Source: an uncultured Bacteroidales bacterium
Lineage (GTDB): Bacteria; Bacteroidota; Bacteroidia; Bacteroidales; P3
Direction: 5' to 3'
NCBI GenBank assembly: GCA_900318665.1
Contig: ONLQ01000020.1
Location: 1 to 35,962 of the forward strand
Length of the DNA: 35,962 nt
Shown here: one piece after another, positions 1 to 5,943 of the stretch
Position numbering within the stretch: position 1 is the stretch's first letter
How the letters are laid out: every line of letters begins with the position of its first letter
Position numbers and translations under genes: made by a program
The notes under the pieces: generated by a model
The model's database searches: none
What the model saw: the letters and a program-made list of their open reading frames with translations, nothing else
Told to the model about the DNA's origin: nothing

Positions 1-5
1 GCAAC

Positions 6-911
6 ATGGACTCAATAGCTGAATACTCAATATACGACATAGACGGAACCGAGAAGTGCAAGGTGGTAGCTGAGGAAAACTCAGTCTATCACGTTGAGCT
101 TATGAAGTACGATTACGTGAAGCTATGTTTCAAGCTGTACGACAAAAAATCGTTCGGCTTGGGTGACTATATCTATCTCCAAAGCGATGGCGGTAAGCAG
201 AAGTTCGAGATAACCGAAATCCAGAAGCCCACCTACGACACCGTAGATTACTCGCTCAAGTGCAGTCGCGACCCGTTTGTGTGGATTGACGGCGTCAGTT
301 ACCGCTATGCCACCGAGGTGCCGGTATATACGGCAACGTCAATATATGGCTGCGACAGTACGGTGCATCTGCATCTCGCCGTAACCATGTCGCCCACGGC
401 AGTAATCCATGCCGAGCCGTTCATAGTAACACGCGACAATCTGAAAGTGGACCTCTACGACCGTAGCGAGAATATCGTCAGCCGTCGCTGGATACTGCCC
501 GACGGTGAGCGCCCCGACACCGAGCACGCCACGTTTGACTATCCCGCTGATGACGACTCCACTATAGTATGGCTTCGTGTCGTGAACGAAGAAGGCTGCG
601 CCGACACGGCTCGCGGGGTCATCTTGTTCGACGCCGTCGAGGTCAACGCCCCGAACCTCTTTACGCCCAACCGCATTGACAACAACAAGTTCTATGTGGG
701 CCACTACTACATAGACCAGATGGAAGTAAGCCTCTTCACCCGTCAAGGCCAGTTGGTCTATACCTTCAAAGATAAAGACGACACCTGGGACGGTACCTAC
801 AATGGTGTTCTCTGTCCGCAAGGCGCCTACGTCTATGTCATCCGCTACACCTCCATCCGCCATCCCAAGAGTTGGCTGATAAAGAAAGGCACAGTGGTCC
901 TCGTAAGGTAA
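6..911 (+). CDS. Chimeric protein: phage-tail-like N-terminus joined to a gliding-motility-type (CHU_C) surface-protein C-terminus
   Basis: The protein has 301 residues in two unlike parts. Residues 1 to about 92 resemble the N-terminus of Bacteroidota siphophage or prophage tail proteins (a compact beta-domain with GDYIYLQ and FEITEIQKPTYDT). From about residue 93 (VWIDGVSY) the sequence is a typical Bacteroidota surface protein: a GCDSTVHLHLAV repeat end, a PKD-like stretch, then a C-terminal domain with NAPNLFTPN, TWDGTYNG and PQGAYVYVIRY. That last domain matches the gliding-motility-associated C-terminal family, used as a type B T9SS sorting signal. No signal peptide is visible, so as written the protein should not reach the secretion system. 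Only five bases precede the ATG, so the true start could lie upstream. The join could be a real recombination (phage gene into surface gene) or an assembly error. The C-terminal call is firm and the N-terminal call moderate. Confidence 0.7.
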   Translation: MDSIAEYSIYDIDGTEKCKVVAEENSVYHVELMKYDYVKLCFKLYDKKSFGLGDYIYLQSDGGKQKFEITEIQKPTYDTVDYSLKCSRDPFVWIDGVSYRYATEVPVYTATSIYGCDSTVHLHLAVTMSPTAVIHAEPFIVTRDNLKVDLYDRSENIVSRRWILPDGERPDTEHATFDYPADDDSTIVWLRVVNEEGCADTARGVILFDAVEVNAPNLFTPNRIDNNKFYVGHYYIDQMEVSLFTRQGQLVYTFKDKDDTWDGTYNGVLCPQGAYVYVIRYTSIRHPKSWLIKKGTVVLVR

Positions 912-921
912 TCGTGAGCCC

Positions 922-1398
922 ATGAGGATAGTTAGAGAAATATTAGGCTATGCCGTTGGCGGTATTCTCTTTGTGATATTGCTGCCGCTGCTGATGTGGC
1001 TTGTGTCGGGCCGTCCGTCATCATGTCCGTCAGCTTTACTGCTGATTGTGGCGCTGTTGCTCGCTGTGGTAGGTCTTTCGGTCAGCATCTGTGCCATAGT
1101 CTATATGCGTCGCAAAGGAGATGGCAACCCAATGGATGCCTTTGGCCATGAAGTAGCCCCTCGCACCAGCCATCTAATGACGCAAGGCCCGTATCGTTAC
1201 AGCCGTAACCCAATGCTGACAGGCATCTTCGTCTATTATGCGGGTGTATGCCTATGGCTCGTATCATGGCAGTCATTAGCCGTTTTTGCCGTTTTCGTGG
1301 CTGTCATGCTCGTGCAAGTGCGTAGCGAGGAAAAGCGTTTACGCCGCGATTTCGGCACCGAATACGACGAATATTGCCGCCGCACAAGACGCTTCTAA
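922..1398 (+). CDS. Isoprenylcysteine carboxyl methyltransferase (ICMT/PEMT)-family membrane protein
   Basis: A 158-residue integral membrane protein with hydrophobic segments near residues 8-28, 38-60, 97-114 and 118-134. The family signature is clear: GPYRYSRNPMLTG (about residues 90-102), followed after a membrane hairpin by EEKRLRRDFGTEYDEYCRRTRRF at the C-terminus. In ICMT and bacterial phospholipid-methyltransferase relatives these two segments form the S-adenosylmethionine and substrate site. Bacterial members methylate unknown small or lipid substrates, so the substrate cannot be named. It starts 10 bases after the preceding gene and may be co-transcribed with it. A strong hairpin terminator follows at 1447-1478. 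Confidence 0.85.
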   Translation: MRIVREILGYAVGGILFVILLPLLMWLVSGRPSSCPSALLLIVALLLAVVGLSVSICAIVYMRRKGDGNPMDAFGHEVAPRTSHLMTQGPYRYSRNPMLTGIFVYYAGVCLWLVSWQSLAVFAVFVAVMLVQVRSEEKRLRRDFGTEYDEYCRRTRRF

Positions 1399-1446
1399 TC
1401 GTCGCGACATAGCAATTCAAAGTATATTTTAGAATAACAAAACGAA

Positions 1447-1486
1447 AGCATCGGGCAGTCAATCGACTGCCCGATGCTTATTTTGA
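1447..1486 (+). terminator. Rho-independent terminator, left copy of a repeated hairpin
   Basis: A perfect 14-bp stem (1447-1460 with 1465-1478) with loop AATC is followed by TATTTTGA. It ends the methyltransferase transcript. The core of the stem, CGGGCAGTC/GACTGCCCG, and the following TTTTGAATTAGTAATTGTC recur at 15475-15523 just beyond the 3' end of ftsZ. Confidence 0.8.
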
Positions 1487-1539
1487 ATTAGTAATTGTCA
1501 AATTTTGGCTCTATGTTAATATAAGAATGATCTATTTAA

Positions 1540-1632
1540 CAGCCTCGAAGGGGCTGAATTTCAATAACACCGTACAAGCGAAGCGCAGTGCGGTGACAAA
1601 ATAATACCTGTACAAGCGTCTCGGAGAGATGC
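1540..1632. repeat. REP-like hairpin cluster
   Basis: Three hairpins lie in tandem: CAGCC/GGCTG (1540-1556), CACCG/CGGTG (1568-1595) and GCGTCTC-GGA-GAGATGC (1616-1632). The words GGCTGAATTTCAATAAC and CTC-GGA-GAG fit a Bacteroidales type of extragenic palindrome. Similar hairpins occur at 5782-5867, and a single one, CATTCT-CCG-AGAATG, at 2008-2022. No transposase lies nearby. Confidence 0.55.
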
Positions 1633-1708
1633 GACAAGGAGATAGTTTGGCAAAAAACAGTCATACGTTGCAATAGAGCGTTTTTTTTTTCGGCATTGGA
1701 ATAGAGGC

Positions 1709-2035
1709 ATGGAAAATAGTTGACAATGTAGGAATTCCCAATGCATATTGACATCACAAAATGACCATTTTAGCAGAAAAAAAGAAATGTCCATAATTTA
1801 TTGAGGTTTTTGTATGGTTTTAGGTAGTTGCAAGGTGTTGTATTTCTGTTGTTTAGAAAGTGGGTTAAAGTGGATTTGGTCGTATTGTTTTGTTTGCTGA
1901 CTTTTGTATTATCAACAATCGAAAACCATGCACAAAACAGGTCAAACACACAGAGCAATGCAACGCCAATCATCGCCTTGATATTTATTCATCCATGTCA
2001 TTGAGGCCATTCTCCGAGAATGTCTATGTATTCTA
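1709..2035. other. AT-rich non-coding stretch, no gene recognised
   Basis: No convincing coding sequence was seen on either strand. A minus-strand reading frame of 67 codons (1770-1973) has no recognisable features. The stretch contains two AAAGTGG words exactly 10 bases apart (1857-1863 and 1867-1873), followed by ATTTGG, and a small CATTCT-CCG-AGAATG hairpin at 2008-2022. Confidence 0.5.
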
Positions 2036-2067
2036 TTTGGACATTTAACATTTTTTTCATACATTTG
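2036..2067 (+). promoter_or_regulatory. Bacteroidota-type promoter of the 6S-like RNA
   Basis: TTTG at 2036-2039 is followed after exactly 20 bases by TACATTTG at 2060-2067. This matches the -33/-7 consensus TTTG-N19-21-TAnnTTTG of the Bacteroidota primary sigma factor. Transcription should begin near 2072-2074, just upstream of the structured RNA. Confidence 0.8.
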
Positions 2068-2072
2068 CAGTC

Positions 2073-2287
2073 GTTAAAGGGTAGGAGAGTTTACTTCCCC
2101 AGACGCAAAACCGAAAAAGCGTTTGCTGTTTGTTCTACACGCCTTGAAACCTGAGAAATTTCAATAACTAATGTGATGGACAAACAAGTAAGCGTTCACG
2201 CTAAGGCGTGGATGTTTCTTGTTTACATTAGTAGGCAATCTCAGGGCCTCAAGGCATGGATAAGACAACATCCATGCTTTTTTGTTT
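2073..2287 (+). ncRNA. ssrS: Rod-shaped structured RNA, candidate 6S RNA (SsrS)
   Basis: The RNA has its own promoter and terminator and folds into one long rod. GCCTTGA (2141-2147) pairs with TCAAGGC (2249-2255), and CCTGAGA (2150-2156) with TCTCAGG (2239-2245), separated by an AA/GCC internal loop. An open region follows (2157-2167 facing 2232-2238). CTAATGT (2168-2174) plus AAACAAG (2182-2188) pairs with CTTGTTTACATTAG (2218-2231), with a bulge at 2175-2181. CACGC/GCGTG (2197-2210) closes the tip. The terminator is GCATGGA/TCCATGC (2254-2260, 2271-2277) followed by a T-rich run. A closing stem, a central open bubble and a terminal arm, at about 215 nt, is the layout of 6S RNA, which sequesters housekeeping RNA polymerase. 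That it is an ncRNA is well supported. The 6S identity is inferred from shape alone. Another Bacteroidales structured RNA family is the alternative. Confidence 0.65.
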
Positions 2288-2308
2288 AATATTAATAAGT
2301 TATTCAAT

Positions 2309-2605
2309 ATGATAGTTCTCATTTATCTCTTCAATATCATCTCGCCTATCATTACTATAGTTGGAACAGTTATTCTCCTATTTGGAGGAGGTTTGTTAGA
2401 TCCCCTGATGTGGGTTTTATGTGGTGTTTCAGCCGTTATCGGTCTGATTTTTGGCGGTATTTCATGGGGCTACGGCGTGCCGCCACGTTGGTTCTGGGCC
2501 AAGTCCAAATTGGACCTATTCGACAACCTCGTGACGTCCTCACTAAAATGTGCATACACATTCTTTCTAATCCCGCTTTGCATTATGCTGTTAGTAGGAT
2601 TTTAG
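2309..2605 (+). CDS. Small membrane protein of unknown function
   Basis: 98 residues from the ATG at 2309. An in-frame TTG at 2282 lies inside the T-run of the RNA terminator and was rejected as a start. There are two long hydrophobic stretches in the first 55 residues (LIYLFNIISPIITIVGTVIL and WVLCGVSAVIGLIFGGIS), a polar Trp-rich loop (GVPPRWFWAKSKLDL) and a third segment near the C-terminus (TFFLIPLCIMLLVGF), suggesting three membrane spans. It lies 70 bases upstream of the small two-module protein and on the same strand, so it may belong to the island operon. No family recognised. Confidence 0.6.
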   Translation: MIVLIYLFNIISPIITIVGTVILLFGGGLLDPLMWVLCGVSAVIGLIFGGISWGYGVPPRWFWAKSKLDLFDNLVTSSLKCAYTFFLIPLCIMLLVGF

Positions 2606-2675
2606 ACAATGTAAAAATAAGAGGAAGCCGAAAATCTTTTCAAAGAGTAGGCATTTTAATTAAAACTTTTCAATT

Positions 2676-2981
2676 ATGGCAAAAGAACTTAAAGTTAGTG
2701 GTCGTATGACCGTGAAGACCTTGAAGGCTCAATTCAAGGAGAACTATGGCAGCACTCTGCGTGTTTACAAAGGCGTAGGCTTTGCCGACGACAGTGCAAC
2801 GCTGGCTTCCATCCGTAGTGGCGAAGCCAAGGGTGGCGAACTCACCGTTGGTGGCAACATGAAGGTTGGCAACTTCGAGGACAAGATGAAGGAAATCTTC
2901 GGCATCAAGGTGCAGGTGGCTAACGCCGACGACAGCGCACTGGCCGACAATGGCATCACCCTCGTTGCAGCAGGCAAATAA
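2676..2981 (+). CDS. Small two-module protein (paralogue of the protein at 11307-11675), function unknown
   Basis: 101 residues made of two copies of one module of about 38 residues. The first (about residues 9-47) reads GRMTVKTLKAQFKENYG...VYKGVGFADDSATL. The second (about 60-97) reads GNMKVGNFEDKMKEIFG...VANADDSALADNGITL. The common pattern is G-x-M-x-V, an amphipathic helix ending F-x-x-x-(Y/F)-G, a beta strand, and a D-D-S turn, suggesting a small alpha/beta fold (possibly beta-grasp-like, not demonstrated). The paralogue directly precedes the KAP NTPase gene, so these proteins probably serve as adaptors or sensors for the island. I know no proven function for the family. No signal peptide or membrane segment. 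Confidence 0.75.
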   Translation: MAKELKVSGRMTVKTLKAQFKENYGSTLRVYKGVGFADDSATLASIRSGEAKGGELTVGGNMKVGNFEDKMKEIFGIKVQVANADDSALADNGITLVAAGK

Positions 2982-3007
2982 GTCTCATTGCTTAGCCAAA
3001 ATCCCTC

Positions 3008-3040
3008 AGGGCAGGGCTGGCCTGACCGCCTCCCTGCCCT
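3008..3040. terminator. Hairpin between convergent genes, possible bidirectional terminator
   Basis: A perfect 9-bp GC-rich stem, AGGGCAGGG (3008-3016) with CCCTGCCCT (3032-3040), lies between the small two-module gene and the 3' end of the convergent ATPase gene. No strong T-run follows on either strand, so the terminator role is plausible but unproven. Confidence 0.5.
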
Positions 3041-3081
3041 CCAAGAAAGTTCTTTGACAAAATAGATAGGTTTATATAGGA

Positions 3082-4392
3082 TTACATGTCTTCGACAGAC
3101 AATGCTTGATACTCTACGGCATAGCGTCGAAAATGAGGTTTCACTTTAGCAGCCTTCTCTTCAAGCACATGAAGTGATATGCGCTCCTTCTGCATTTTCA
3201 CCTCGGCCAAGCAAATGCGGCGATTAATATTGTCCACGGCTACGAGGTCTATCTCGTTGGCTCCACGGCTGTCCCACCAGCCGCCCACGCTGGTCCAGTC
3301 TCCCTCTTCCATATACTGCTGACGGAAATAGCGTTCTAATACAATCCCTATGAATTGACGATAGCCTTGCTCCACCACCTGTAGAAGACGGTCGCCACGT
3401 TGCATGGCAACTAATCCTTGATAAGGATAGATGAAACGGAACCAGAAAAGCATGAAATTGTCGGCAATACGGTAGCGCACTCCCTGACTTCGTATCGAAG
3501 CAAACATAGGACGCACACGTTCAAGCAGCGAATAGTTGACTTCAAGGTTGCGCAAATAGGCGCTGGTAGGTGTCTTTATGACGCTTTCGATTTCTCCAAT
3601 GGAGGCATGTCCCTCGGCTATGAGCGAAAGAATTGAATAGTAGGTGGCACTCTCGCGACGAAATTCCATGTTCATCAAGTCGCTACCCTCCGTTACAAAT
3701 GGTGCTGATGTATCGCAGAAGCACTGCAACATGGCACTGCGGCTGAACGCATGGCGGTCGATAAGCGTCTCCACATATTTGGGTACTCCGCCGGTGAGAG
3801 CATAAAGACAGAGAAGGTCTTCATTTGTGTAGTTAGGAGCATAGCGCGCCATTATTTGTTTTAGAGTGGCAATGGAAAATGGACGCATATCGATACGGCG
3901 TGTTAGTCTTCCATACATTGCCTGCTTGCGGTCGTCAAACAGATAGCGCATCAGCGAGTAGATAGAGCCGCATACTATCATATTTATCTTCATGCGGTCC
4001 TTATACTTGTCCCATGCCGCCTGCATGTCGGCAAAAATACTTTGACGCACATAGAACAACTCTTGTACTTCGTCGATTACCAAGTTTAGGTGATGCTCTG
4101 TCGCATGGCGAAACAATATCTCGAAAAGGTCGTGCATACCCTCTACACGGCCAAAAATAGGGATGCCAAGTTCTTGGGCAATCTGTTGTTGAAAACGATA
4201 ACATAGGGTCTCCTCGCCTTCATTCATTGCGAGCAGATATAAAGATTTCTCTTGCTCAAGGCTTTTGCGTATGATATAAGTTTTTCCGATGCGGCGACGC
4301 CCCATGACCAATGTAAAACGAGCCGAATTTTCTGATAAATTCCGTTCCTCATTTAGTTGGAATAACACATTGTCCCTTCCAAAGTAATCCAT
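3082..4392 (-). CDS. AAA-family ATPase with C-terminal PD-(D/E)xK-like (DUF234-type) domain
   Basis: 436 residues from the ATG at 4392 (MDYFGRDNVL). The frame is open for 40 more codons upstream, but those encode an improbable Ile/Phe/Leu string read from the AT-rich intergenic region. The N-terminal half is an archaeal-type ATPase: Walker A GRRRIGKT (about residues 31-38), Walker B LNLVIDEVQEL. A winged-helix-like segment follows. The C-terminal region has NEIDLVAVD...CLAEVK, the acidic and E-x-K pattern of PD-(D/E)xK nucleases found in the DUF234-type tail of these ATPases. The family is abundant in Bacteroidota, often as lone genes of unknown role. It lies opposite to the surrounding genes and may be a passenger. 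Family call firm, cellular role unknown. Confidence 0.85.
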   Translation of the reverse strand: MDYFGRDNVLFQLNEERNLSENSARFTLVMGRRRIGKTYIIRKSLEQEKSLYLLAMNEGEETLCYRFQQQIAQELGIPIFGRVEGMHDLFEILFRHATEHHLNLVIDEVQELFYVRQSIFADMQAAWDKYKDRMKINMIVCGSIYSLMRYLFDDRKQAMYGRLTRRIDMRPFSIATLKQIMARYAPNYTNEDLLCLYALTGGVPKYVETLIDRHAFSRSAMLQCFCDTSAPFVTEGSDLMNMEFRRESATYYSILSLIAEGHASIGEIESVIKTPTSAYLRNLEVNYSLLERVRPMFASIRSQGVRYRIADNFMLFWFRFIYPYQGLVAMQRGDRLLQVVEQGYRQFIGIVLERYFRQQYMEEGDWTSVGGWWDSRGANEIDLVAVDNINRRICLAEVKMQKERISLHVLEEKAAKVKPHFRRYAVEYQALSVEDM

Positions 4393-4504
4393 ATAACAAC
4401 TTATTAAAAAAAGACTTATAAGTATAATTTGAATTATTATAATTTGGATTATAATTTGCAAGAATACAAAAAAAACTATAAATAATAAAAAAAACATCAA
4501 AATC
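4393..4504. promoter_or_regulatory. Divergent AT-rich intergenic region with three TATAATTTG repeats
   Basis: This 112-base gap separates the divergent starts of the ATPase (minus) and the coiled-coil gene (plus). It contains three direct copies of TATAATTTG at 4423-4431, 4438-4446 and 4450-4458. They could be regulator sites or promoter parts. No copy fits TAnnTTTG exactly, so this is a weak call. Confidence 0.35.
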
Positions 4505-4747
4505 ATGAGCAAAGAATACTACCGTAAGAAAATCATCGACATCCGTGCCAGTATCCAGAAAGAAAAGGATGCCAAGAAACGCGACAACGAGTATTATGCC
4601 GACCTTGTCAAGCGAGCCTCATCGCCATCCAGCAAAGCCACTTATCGCAAGAGCAAGATAGACCACGCTGCCTCGCACGACCGCCGCATCGAGTCGCTCA
4701 AAAACGAACTTGAGCGAGCCAAAGAAGCACTCAAGCGCGAGAAATAG
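4505..4747 (+). CDS. Small coiled-coil protein, function unknown
   Basis: 80 residues, almost entirely charged helix. Residues 1-30 (YYRKKIIDIRASIQKEKDAK) and 45-80 (ending RIESLKNELERAKEALKREK) show heptad-like spacing, separated by a Ser-rich break (KRASSPSSKATYRKSKID). No signal peptide or membrane segment. The composition suggests two antiparallel helices that self-associate or bind a partner. It is the first plus-strand gene after the divergent region, 134 bases upstream of the GIY-YIG gene, so it probably belongs with that gene. No named family recognised. Confidence 0.65.
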   Translation: MSKEYYRKKIIDIRASIQKEKDAKKRDNEYYADLVKRASSPSSKATYRKSKIDHAASHDRRIESLKNELERAKEALKREK

Positions 4748-4881
4748 ATATTGGCTCTGTTCGGCTTGGCTGAAAATAGGCTGCGCAAAGGAATAGAATC
4801 AAGCATTCTGAACCTCAAAAAAACATATACTGCGAATTATCATGATTTAAACAGTAATTATCAAAAAACAAAAAAAACACT

Positions 4882-5655
4882 ATGACACAAGAGCGATTTC
4901 CACAAGAGGTAATAGAGCATTTGGGCTCCTACGTCTATTGCCTTGTTGACCCTCGCAATGATAGAATATTCTACATAGGCAAAGGTGTTGGAAACCGTGT
5001 GTTCAGCCATGCCGAGGGAGCACTCCGAGATGATGCCGACCCGACACTAAAAAACGAGACAATCCAGCAGATAATCAAAAACGGCTTGGAGGTCAAATAC
5101 TATATCATCCGACATGGTTTGTCAGACCGCGAGGCCATTCTTGTCGAATCGGTACTGATTGACTTTCTGACCTACGACAATTTCAACCAGCGCGACACCC
5201 TGACAAACATCCAAAGCGGACACGACCAAAAGAAATTTGGCATTGCGAGTGTCGAGGAAATCATAGATAAATACAGCACCGGCAGCAAAGGCGACTATCT
5301 ATACAATGGCAACGCCTATGCCCACAGGTCGAAGTTGGTCCTCGACGTGGTTAGAGATTATGTTGTGGCACATCCCGACGCAACGCTTGAATCTCTGCTT
5401 GCGGTCTTCAATGTCAAAGTCAAGTTTAACCAGCCCATGATAATGACCGTCGGCGATGCCTTAAAGACACAGAACTCCGCAGGTATCCCGGCAGGCAATT
5501 TCTCAATGAACGACGACCAGCGAATCCATCTGTCCGCCGAGAACCGCCGCAGGAAAGAGGTCGTTGTCTGGAAATATTGGCCCGACCGATTCTTCAACGG
5601 TTTCCTGCAAGCCGCTGCCTCTCAAAACTATAAAATCGAAAGAGTCATCTATTAA
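4882..5655 (+). CDS. LEM-3-like GIY-YIG nuclease with C-terminal YWP-RFF module
   Basis: 257 residues. The N-terminal domain (about 14-110) has YVYCLVDP, then FYIGKGVGNRVFSHAEGA, containing the YIG core, the conserved Arg and a following His, and a downstream Glu region (EAILVESVLIDFL). This is the pattern of the LEM-3-like GIY-YIG group, which cuts DNA. A linker leads to a C-terminal module (about 139-257): HRSKLVLDVVRDYV, QNSAGIPAGNF, VVVWKYWPDRFFNGF. The same module ends the LRR/TerB-like protein at 8133-9614 and the KAP NTPase at 11764-13506, so it probably targets these proteins to a common ligand or partner. A role as nuclease effector of the island is inferred. The nuclease family call is good. 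The substrate is unknown. Confidence 0.8.
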   Translation: MTQERFPQEVIEHLGSYVYCLVDPRNDRIFYIGKGVGNRVFSHAEGALRDDADPTLKNETIQQIIKNGLEVKYYIIRHGLSDREAILVESVLIDFLTYDNFNQRDTLTNIQSGHDQKKFGIASVEEIIDKYSTGSKGDYLYNGNAYAHRSKLVLDVVRDYVVAHPDATLESLLAVFNVKVKFNQPMIMTVGDALKTQNSAGIPAGNFSMNDDQRIHLSAENRRRKEVVVWKYWPDRFFNGFLQAAASQNYKIERVIY

Positions 5656-5684
5656 TCTGCCCCGAAAGAGCAAAAAACAGTCAG

Positions 5685-5867
5685 CCCAAGGCAACGCCTT
5701 GGGACAATCAGTCAGAAACAAACGTCCTGTAAGGGCAAAAACATAAATTAAGTAGATGTGCAAGATTAGTTTACATAAATATGTTCCCGAAGGGAGCAAC
5801 TCTTAGAAACCCCGCACGGGAGTGTGGGGTTGGAAAACAACTCGTATAAAGGCTCTCGGAGAGAGCC
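5685..5867. repeat. REP-like hairpin cluster upstream of the FGE gene
   Basis: Four hairpins fill the gap between the GIY-YIG and FGE genes: CCCAAGGC-AAC-GCCTTGGG (5685-5703), TGTTCCC-GAA-GGGAGCA with one G/T pair (5782-5798), AACCCCGCAC/GTGTGGGGTT with loop GGGA (5808-5831), and GGCTCTC-GGA-GAGAGCC (5851-5867). The last closely resembles the hairpin at 1616-1632. They may be mobile REP-like elements or act as mRNA stabilisers or terminators. No promoter consensus was found between them and the gene at 5944. Confidence 0.55.
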
Positions 5868-5943
5868 ACTCTCAGATGTGATTTAATTTTGACTACTTGC
5901 GAATTTATACCCACGACCCCCAAAATCATAACACAATAACACC

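Larger units (their letters stand above)
1447..1708 (+). repeat. Left flank direct repeat: ftsZ terminator plus ftsZ 3'-end fragment, interrupted
   Basis: Two blocks match the region at the ftsZ 3' end in the same orientation. Block 1 is the terminator core plus TTTTGA(A/G)TTAGTAATTGTC (1447-1500 versus 15475-15523). Block 2 is a 19-base identity, TCGGCATTGGAATAGAGGC (1690-1708 versus 15537-15555), which in the right copy encodes the last residues of FtsZ. In the left copy the blocks are separated by about 190 bases that carry REP-like hairpins. In the right copy they are about 13 bases apart. This looks like a duplicated insertion boundary later split by a REP-like element. Confidence 0.6.

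Noticed and set aside
1770-1973. 67-codon minus-strand frame in the left intergenic region
   Set aside because: No family resemblance, no start context and AT-rich random composition.
4393-4512. Start 40 codons upstream for the DUF234-type ATPase, giving an apparent membrane helix
   Set aside because: The Ile/Phe/Leu string is translated AT-rich promoter DNA, and the family begins near FGRDN.
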